Assembly: GCA_003135315.1 (NCBI GenBank)
Contig: PLBD01000344.1
Location: 1-7,169, forward strand
DNA length: 7,169 bases
Direction: 5' to 3'
From: Acidobacteriaceae bacterium
GTDB taxonomy: Bacteria; Acidobacteriota; Terriglobia; Terriglobales; Acidobacteriaceae
How positions within the stretch are numbered: the first letter of the stretch is position 1; every line of letters begins with the position of its first letter. The notes beneath the pieces were generated by a model. The model had not been told where the DNA came from. It was given only the letters and a program-made list of their open reading frames with translations, and made no database searches. Shown here in pieces: positions 1-5,114 of this stretch. Made by a program: the position numbers and the translations under genes.

Positions 1-2
1 AG

Positions 3-1085
3 ACGGCGATCGTTACTCCCATGGCATTGCTGGCGTGGGAGCTGCTTTGTCCGCTGCTCGGCGGAGAACTTCAGTCAGAGCCGACCTGCCTCTATCGCAG
101 CAGGCGTCATGCGCTATCGTTTCTTCTTTGTCTGGTCCCGTTGGTGCTCTGGTTTGGCTATCATCATCATCGCACCGGCTTCTACCTCGGTAATCCATAC
201 TATCTTCGCTACAATCTGCAGGCGACGCTCACTCCTTTGCGTATTGTGCTCGCGCTGCTGATCCGGCTGTGGCATGTCTTGGGATATCTCAATCTGTTCC
301 TGCTCACGTTGGGCGCATTGTTTGCGATGACGCAGTCCCCTCTGCGCGAGTCGGACGGCACGCTCCGTCCGCGCATCGCCATCAACGTGCAGCTTGTCTT
401 CGCCGCAGTTCTTCTGGCGAATGTACTGGCCGAATCCGCCCTGGGCGGCGCCGTTCTCGCCCGCTACATGCTTCCGGTCCTGCCGCTGGTGATCCTGGTG
501 TGCGTCTCCACCATGCGACGGCGCATCCGGCGCTGGACCTGGTGGATTGCCATCACCTGCGCCGCCTTCGTAGCACAGCTCTTCGTGCCTCCGCCGTATC
601 GCATCGCTCCCGAGGACACGCTGTTGTATCGCGACTACGTGCTCCTGCACAAGCAGGCTGCCGATGAGCTGTCCGCAAAATATTCCCACGCGCGCGTGCT
701 CACTGCCTGGCCTGCCTCCGACGAACTCACGCGCCCGTTCCTGGGATACGTGAAGCAGCCGCTCAGCGTAGTTCGCATCGATAACTTCTCGCCCCTGGAG
801 ATCGAGCGAGCGGCGCAGGCGACTGGGCAGTTCGACGTTGCCTACCTATTCTCGACGAAGTGGGTGCCACCGCATCCGTTGCTCGAAGGCCTGGCCTTCG
901 GAAAGCCGCTCCAGGTGCGCTTCTTCGACTATCACGAGGACCTGTCGCCGCAGCGGGCGGCAGACATTCTGGAGGGCAGAACCGCAATGTACCGGAAACG
1001 CGACAACGAGTGGATCGCCCTGATCTCGATCGACAAAATTGAAGATGCTGCGATGTGTCCGACCGGGCGCTGCATGCCGGAATAG
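3..1085 (+). CDS. Glycosyltransferase family 39-like (ArnT/PMT-type) membrane protein, C-terminal part
   Basis: The reading frame is open to the left edge (first codons TAIVTP, then an ATG at 21), so the start is probably outside the window and the ATG at 21 internal. Counting from that ATG, hydrophobic segments lie near residues 1-14, 31-47, 73-104 (one or two helices), 118-138, 143-163 and 172-189. A soluble C-terminal domain of about 160 residues follows. The motif ARYMLPVLPLVILV at 147-160 resembles the RYLLPxLPL helix typical of GT39 and ArnT-like proteins, which transfer sugars from a polyprenyl-phosphate carrier on the periplasmic side of the membrane. The basic cluster RRRIRR at 166-171 suggests a cytoplasmic loop before the last helix. 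The catalytic acidic motif of the first periplasmic loop would be in the missing N-terminus, so activity cannot be judged. The soluble tail (YVLLHKQAADELS, DVAYLFSTKW, MCPTGRCMPE) is not a domain I can name. It could instead be another polytopic glycan-handling protein. Confidence 0.68.
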   Translation, partial: TAIVTPMALLAWELLCPLLGGELQSEPTCLYRSRRHALSFLLCLVPLVLWFGYHHHRTGFYLGNPYYLRYNLQATLTPLRIVLALLIRLWHVLGYLNLFLLTLGALFAMTQSPLRESDGTLRPRIAINVQLVFAAVLLANVLAESALGGAVLARYMLPVLPLVILVCVSTMRRRIRRWTWWIAITCAAFVAQLFVPPPYRIAPEDTLLYRDYVLLHKQAADELSAKYSHARVLTAWPASDELTRPFLGYVKQPLSVVRIDNFSPLEIERAAQATGQFDVAYLFSTKWVPPHPLLEGLAFGKPLQVRFFDYHEDLSPQRAADILEGRTAMYRKRDNEWIALISIDKIEDAAMCPTGRCMPE

Positions 1086-1094
1086 AGCAAGCGC

Positions 1095-1610
1095 TTACGA
1101 GCCCGACTCAAAAACGTGCGGATATTCCGGCGGCTTGATACAGGTCTCGATCACCGTGCGGTCGCCTCGCCTGGAAACCCGCACCAGCCGCACGCAGTTG
1201 GTTTCGTGACGGATGAGTTCCTTGCCCTGCGCCTGGTCCAAATTCCGCAGCCAATCCGGCAGTTGCTGGCGGTAGAACTCCCAGACCTGCTGCACGCTAT
1301 GCGGCGTCCAATAGCTGGTAGAAATCTCCTCCATCGTTCGGTTCCAGATATGAACTTCGCTGATGGACTCCGCACTTCCAGGATTCTCCGGCATGGCTCC
1401 GGGATACAGGGGAATCTCCGCCAGCCGCGGATCAAGCATCGCCTCTGGCCGTACATCAATCGTGCCCAGGGGGCTGTCCACATGCACGGCCTTGCCCGAC
1501 TTCGTCATCGTCTCAGAAATCTTCGTGCGCTTGCCCACCAACCATAGCCCGATCGCGCCCACGAGAAACGCTGTGGCAAACGCTGCAAACGGAACCAGGA
1601 CCATCCACAC
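1095..1610 (-). CDS. Small membrane-anchored protein of unknown function, 171 aa
   Basis: I do not recognise a named family. From a GTG start at 1608-1610 the product has one N-terminal membrane helix (about residues 4-26, VLVPFAAFATAFLVGAIGLW), a basic stop (GKRTK), then a soluble domain of about 140 residues. That domain contains SPLGTIDVRPEA (46-57), IPLYPGAMPE (66-75) and STSYWTPHSVQQVWEFYRQQ (97-116). The pattern 'IPxYPGA ... Y-T-S-xxVxxFYxxxLP' recurs, as I recall, in small exported or anchored bacterial proteins, including acidobacterial ones, without a known activity. The frame extends upstream to a TTG at 1730, but that 40-residue extension has no proper ribosome binding site. By contrast GAGGTG at 1617-1622 sits 6 nt before the GTG, and an ATG two codons further (1604) is the other plausible start. 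The gene converges on the glycosyltransferase gene with 9 bp between stop codons, so the two are not co-transcribed. Confidence 0.72.
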   Translation of the reverse strand: MWMVLVPFAAFATAFLVGAIGLWLVGKRTKISETMTKSGKAVHVDSPLGTIDVRPEAMLDPRLAEIPLYPGAMPENPGSAESISEVHIWNRTMEEISTSYWTPHSVQQVWEFYRQQLPDWLRNLDQAQGKELIRHETNCVRLVRVSRRGDRTVIETCIKPPEYPHVFESGS

Positions 1611-1616
1611 TTCGGC

Positions 1617-1622
1617 CACCTC
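1617..1622 (-). promoter_or_regulatory. Shine-Dalgarno site deciding the start of the small membrane protein
   Basis: The minus strand reads GAGGTG, then six bases (gccgaa), then GTG TGG ATG. This spacing supports the GTG at 1610. The ATG at 1604 would be 12 nt away, which is long, and the far-upstream TTG at 1730 has no comparable site at proper distance. Confidence 0.5.
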
Positions 1623-1812
1623 TTTCACATTCCGAACGCGGACTGGCGTCAGGAGTGTGCTTCTCAGGAGATTGTAGAGGAGCGACGCACGCGCGGTGAG
1701 GTCACCACAGTGTGAACAGCCGGCTTTCAACTCACTTGCTGAGTTTGAAACCCCTGGTGAAAGAAGAAATCAGGTTGTTTTCCAAGGCGAACCGAAGCAT
1801 AATCGCTAACGG

Positions 1813-1841
1813 TTGGGTGAAATCGAAGTCCCGGATAAAAT
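1813..1841 (+). promoter_or_regulatory. Candidate sigma70-type promoter
   Basis: TTGGGT (1813-1818) and TAAAAT (1836-1841) are separated by 17 bp. The -10 matches TATAAT at five of six bases and the -35 matches TTGACA only at TTG. It lies in a locally AT-richer stretch and points toward the large exported protein, implying a leader of roughly 280 nt. Such matches arise by chance in a region of this size, so this is a candidate only. Confidence 0.25.
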
Positions 1842-2113
1842 GCTGAAAAGGGGCACGATCGCTGGGCATTGGTTGTATATTGGTACGAGCCAGGGACGAC
1901 CAATGGAAGTCCCGGCTTAGCCCAGCTCCAGTCACCGCCAGCGTACGATCCATGTGAGATGTGCAACTGACCGGCACGCCCGATCTGAATCCCAATCCCT
2001 GGGAACTGGATGCGGACCGTGCCTCGTGAGCGGTAGCTTGCATGGACGGTGCGCCAGTGTCGCTGTCCGTTGCACCGGGAACATGCTAGGGCAGGACGGA
2101 ACCCCAGCGCAGT

Positions 2114-2121
2114 AGAAGGAG
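2114..2121 (+). promoter_or_regulatory. Ribosome binding site of the large exported protein
   Basis: AGAAGGAG, a strong Shine-Dalgarno match, lies 8 nt before the ATG at 2130. It selects that ATG over the GTG at 2049, which opens the same frame 27 codons upstream, and over the ATG at 2166. Confidence 0.8.
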
Positions 2122-2129
2122 ACAAGAAG

Positions 2130-4991
2130 ATGATAGCCGCCATCCTCCCCTGGCTAAGCGCCGCAATGTCGCATCGGCGCAAGCTCACGCTTTCGCTGGT
2201 ATGCCTGACTCTAGGGGTTATGATCGCGATGCCGTTGTCCGCCACGGTTGATAGTGGCGAGATCATTCCGGGCAGCGTTTCGGCCACCGTAGGATCGACC
2301 TTCGACCCGGTGAACGGTGTTTCCGTAACCTTCCGCTGGACCACCGTCAACCCCGGTAACTCGATCGTAGTTCTGGAGAACGACCTCGATTACCAGGGCA
2401 CCGAAAACTCTCCATACCGCCAAGTGGTCCAGGACGACTATGTGACTAACCATGTCGTGGTGGTGGACCATTTTCCCGTGTACGGAAAATTTGCCTTGTG
2501 GGGTTACTATGTAGCCAGTTTCATACCATCCGGACGGCATTGGGCCACTTTCCCCGGTCCGGCGACCACGCCTTGCACCTCGGAGCCCCTTCCCGGCTGC
2601 GGCGGCAAGTATCTGACTTTCAAACTGGCGACCAATGCCCAGTATCCCGACGGGCCGCTGGTCTTCAGCATGTGGCCAATCGGTGGCCAGAACGTCTATC
2701 AGGGCGATCCCACGCAATCGCCAGCCTGTAGTCCCACGTCGAAGAGTTCCCGCGAGTGCAACGATCTCTACGTTGCCATGCAGGCCAATCTGTTGAGTGG
2801 ACCAACGGACGCGATCGTGCTCATGCAGAATGCCGTAGTCACGAATTTGGATACCGGCAAGGTTGTCAAGGACAACAGCATCACCGCCCAATATCTATGC
2901 GGTCTCGACGCTCCCTCCAATCCTCCGCCCCAGGGTTGGGACGGCGACTACACTTCGACGGAAGCGTGTTCCAACGCAACCGTCTACAGTTCCAACACGA
3001 CGTTGCGGCTAAGAGCGAATTCCCATGCTGTCCCCGGGCACTACCAGTTTACCGGCAGCTTCCAGGGACAACTGAACGGACAAAACGCAGGCAATCCAGT
3101 ACCTATAGCCTACAATTTCACGGTATTGCCGACCGCATCCTTTACCGTGACGCCGCCCACCAGCTTCCCCGCCATTCCCGGGTTGAGTACCTGGGAGACC
3201 AACATGGTCAACTTCAGCGGTCCTGCGAATGCGGCCAACGCGGACTTCTGGTGTACGAACAATATCGATACGAACCCGTGGTGGAGCCTCGATAACGGCA
3301 ACTTCTCCGGAGGATTCGACATTCCATCCAGCGTCTATTTTGAAGCGTGGAACTATGACGGCGGCCGGGTGTACCAGCAGATAGCAGACTATGACCAGCA
3401 CCACCAGAAGGAGTACAAGTCCACAGACCCGAATGAGTGGGAGCGCTGCGCTGAGCTGGCGATGGAGCCGTACAAAGACACGACCATCGGGACCGCCGGC
3501 GGCTTTGTCGCCGAACCAAATCAGTTCCCGTATGGCATGGCCATGCACTACCTGCGCACCGGGGACACCACATACCAGGACGCTGTCAGCTTGCTGGCTA
3601 ATAACGAGGCCTACGATCTTTATTACAGTGGGAGCGCGTACGCGGAGAGCGTTCGCGTGAGCGCCTACATGATGGATGACCGCCTGGCCAACGAAATCCT
3701 TGGCGTGCCGCGAAACAAGGCGTTCATGCTGCGCGGGGTCGACGTTATGCTGGGTTATCTCGATCAGAGCTACAACCTTAACTTCAGCAACCCGAACCAG
3801 CAGGAGTACGATATCCACCCCTTCATGGTCGGTCTTGCCATGGAAGCTCTGATCACCTATTACGAGCTTGACGTAGCTGAAGGAAACACGCCGGACGCCA
3901 GAATACCGCTGGAGATCAAGAAGGTGCTGGACTGGTGGGAGGCTACGCAATATGTTGCTTCCACGCATACCCTGGCTTACGGGGCCTATGACCTCCCTCC
4001 CAGGAGTCCATTGCTCGTGGCCGGAACTCTGTACGATGCCACGGAACTGAATGACCTGGTTGCTACTGCCTACGCGTGGTACTGGTACAAGACCAACAAC
4101 ACTACTTACCTGAACGAAGGGGACGACCTTTTCTACCATGTGTGGGACAGCGCTGACGGTCAGACCGTCGGCGGCGACAGCGGCTGGACGTACTCGGTTA
4201 AGGAGTACAACCAGGTCTATAAGTGGAGCTTTGACTACGTACGGTGGCGGTCAGGCAAGAATGCGGATGGCACTTCGCCGCCAGTGGAAACGGTATTGGC
4301 GGCGGCCAACCCCTATGGCGGGCCCTGGACTGACTACACTACTCCCGTCCAATTTGAGTGGGTGGCAGGCGACAATGGCAACCAGCCCAGCATCAATCCA
4401 GTACTCAACACTCCCGTGGTCAGCGCCACCACAGCTACGATTTTCCTGAGTCTCTTTAAGCCAAATACGACGCTGACGGTTTACTACGGGACCGCACCTC
4501 CCGGCACCTGCGATATCAACGACCCGCAGCCGCCGAACTGCATGCAACCGTACCCCGACTTCGGTTTCCTGGCGATGCTGAACGCCAATTACGCTGATCA
4601 CTCTGAGACAACGACAGACTATCCGGACCAGCACGCTCTGGCCCAGGGAATACCTAACATTTATGACGCGACCGTAACCATTACGGGCCTGACGCCGAAC
4701 ACCTCGTATCACTGGCGCAGCTTGACGACTGATTCCCTGGGAAACATGGCAGCCTACAGCGATGAAATCTTCAACACGTCACCCCAGAATGACATCGTGA
4801 CCCCGCCGGCCGTGGACCCAGCTTCCGGCAGGCCGGCCAGGAACCAGGCCATCGCCAGACCGGCCGGGGACAAGCCGTGCGTGGATCCATCCAGTCTCGA
4901 GGAGGGTCAGCCTGTGATGGATTCAAGGCTCATCTCGCAGATGCCATCGGACGTTCTGTCGTCACTAACTGCAATTTGCGAGCGGCGCTAG
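2130..4991 (+). CDS. Large exported protein with FN3-like ends and a central helical toroid-like region, 953 aa
   Basis: I do not recognise a named family. The start is set by AGAAGGAG 8 nt upstream. Residues 1-38 look like a long Sec signal: a pre-segment, then SHRRK (14-18), a hydrophobic core to about 36, and probable cleavage after LSA at 38. Residues about 40-145 look like an Ig/FN3-type beta domain (VSVTFRWTTVNPG, then VTNHVVVVDHFPVYGKFALW), reminiscent of the module that precedes some secreted hydrolases. A second beta-rich stretch runs to about 340. Residues about 430-710 are helical and aromatic-rich (EWERCAELAMEPYKD, YGMAMHYLRTGDTTYQDA, LEIKKVLDWWEAT, YKWSFDYVRWR), which suggests an alpha/alpha toroid of the kind found in glycoside hydrolases and polysaccharide lyases. 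Residues about 760-885 form an FN3-like domain (LTPNTSYHWRSLTTDSLGN). A proline-rich, probably flexible tail ends the protein, with no PEP-CTERM or LPXTG signal. The mature part has 12 cysteines, several in close pairs (149/157, 200/210, 794/804), consistent with an oxidising compartment. A carbohydrate-related role is inference; no catalytic residues are identified. Confidence 0.85.
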   Translation: MIAAILPWLSAAMSHRRKLTLSLVCLTLGVMIAMPLSATVDSGEIIPGSVSATVGSTFDPVNGVSVTFRWTTVNPGNSIVVLENDLDYQGTENSPYRQVVQDDYVTNHVVVVDHFPVYGKFALWGYYVASFIPSGRHWATFPGPATTPCTSEPLPGCGGKYLTFKLATNAQYPDGPLVFSMWPIGGQNVYQGDPTQSPACSPTSKSSRECNDLYVAMQANLLSGPTDAIVLMQNAVVTNLDTGKVVKDNSITAQYLCGLDAPSNPPPQGWDGDYTSTEACSNATVYSSNTTLRLRANSHAVPGHYQFTGSFQGQLNGQNAGNPVPIAYNFTVLPTASFTVTPPTSFPAIPGLSTWETNMVNFSGPANAANADFWCTNNIDTNPWWSLDNGNFSGGFDIPSSVYFEAWNYDGGRVYQQIADYDQHHQKEYKSTDPNEWERCAELAMEPYKDTTIGTAGGFVAEPNQFPYGMAMHYLRTGDTTYQDAVSLLANNEAYDLYYSGSAYAESVRVSAYMMDDRLANEILGVPRNKAFMLRGVDVMLGYLDQSYNLNFSNPNQQEYDIHPFMVGLAMEALITYYELDVAEGNTPDARIPLEIKKVLDWWEATQYVASTHTLAYGAYDLPPRSPLLVAGTLYDATELNDLVATAYAWYWYKTNNTTYLNEGDDLFYHVWDSADGQTVGGDSGWTYSVKEYNQVYKWSFDYVRWRSGKNADGTSPPVETVLAAANPYGGPWTDYTTPVQFEWVAGDNGNQPSINPVLNTPVVSATTATIFLSLFKPNTTLTVYYGTAPPGTCDINDPQPPNCMQPYPDFGFLAMLNANYADHSETTTDYPDQHALAQGIPNIYDATVTITGLTPNTSYHWRSLTTDSLGNMAAYSDEIFNTSPQNDIVTPPAVDPASGRPARNQAIARPAGDKPCVDPSSLEEGQPVMDSRLISQMPSDVLSSLTAICERR

Positions 4992-5015
4992 CTTGCTATG
5001 AGCCGCCGCCGCTTG
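4979..5015 (+). terminator. Inverted repeat over the stop codon, possible weak terminator
   Basis: CGAGCGGCG (4979-4987) can pair with CGCCGCTTG (5007-5015) in a 9-bp stem that includes one G-U pair, leaving a 19-nt loop. The stem covers the last codons and the loop contains the TAG stop. No run of T follows, so it is not a classical intrinsic terminator. It could slow transcription, stabilise the mRNA end or be incidental. Confidence 0.25.
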
Positions 5016-5102
5016 GCCGATGGGGAATTTCTTGTAGCTGGCCGCAGATATTTATTTATGTCGTGGCTGCAACGTCGTTGTGAAGGATTGACAGCATCCG
5101 CC

Positions 5103-5107
5103 GGGAG
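5103..5107 (+). promoter_or_regulatory. Ribosome binding site of the beta-propeller gene
   Basis: GGGAG lies 7 nt before the GTG at 5115. It favours this GTG over an in-frame ATG at 5058 that has no Shine-Dalgarno match. The choice also places a typical signal peptide (MPTSRR followed by a hydrophobic core) right at the N-terminus. Confidence 0.6.
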
Positions 5108-5114
5108 AGAAGCC

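Larger units (their letters stand above)
1611..2129. other. Divergent intergenic region between the minus-strand small protein and the large exported protein
   Basis: About 520 bp lie between two genes transcribed away from each other, so it should hold promoters for both. A plus-strand sigma70-like candidate is listed separately. On the minus strand TTGGTC (1898-1903) and TATACA (1874-1879) are 18 bp apart, a weak match. A 10-bp direct repeat, GAAGTCCCGG, occurs at 1825-1834 and 1906-1915 on the plus strand. A short hairpin, CGGTGC/GCACCG, lies at 2047-2077. Open frames on the minus strand here (to 103 codons, 1732-2043) lack ribosome binding sites and recognisable features, so I do not call them genes. 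I see no tRNA, riboswitch consensus or mobile-element end. Confidence 0.6.

Noticed and set aside
1089..1096. Palindrome AAGCGCTT between the convergent genes, as a bidirectional terminator
   Set aside because: It is only 8 bp with no loop and no flanking T or A tract, so it cannot form a stable terminator hairpin.
1851..1867. GGGCACG followed by CTGGGC, resembling a sigma54 -24/-12 promoter
   Set aside because: The -12 element lacks the required TTGC/GC at the correct spacing.
1732..2043. A 103-codon minus-strand frame in the divergent intergenic region
   Set aside because: There is no Shine-Dalgarno sequence before the ATG at 2043, no recognisable motif, and low-complexity composition. 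A small real gene cannot be fully excluded; conservation would decide.
2049..2129. A 27-codon N-terminal extension of the large exported protein from a GTG at 2049
   Set aside because: The extension is Arg- and Cys-rich, would bury the signal peptide, and overlaps both a hairpin and the strong ribosome binding site of the ATG at 2130.
3009..4139. A 376-codon open frame on the minus strand inside the large exported gene
   Set aside because: It is wholly antisense to a well-supported gene, has no recognisable domain, and its composition looks like a reverse translation of the plus-strand gene.
5088..5093. TTGACA, a perfect -35 hexamer
   Set aside because: A -10 at normal spacing would fall on the start codon of the propeller gene and no TATAAT-like sequence is there, so it cannot drive this gene in the usual way.
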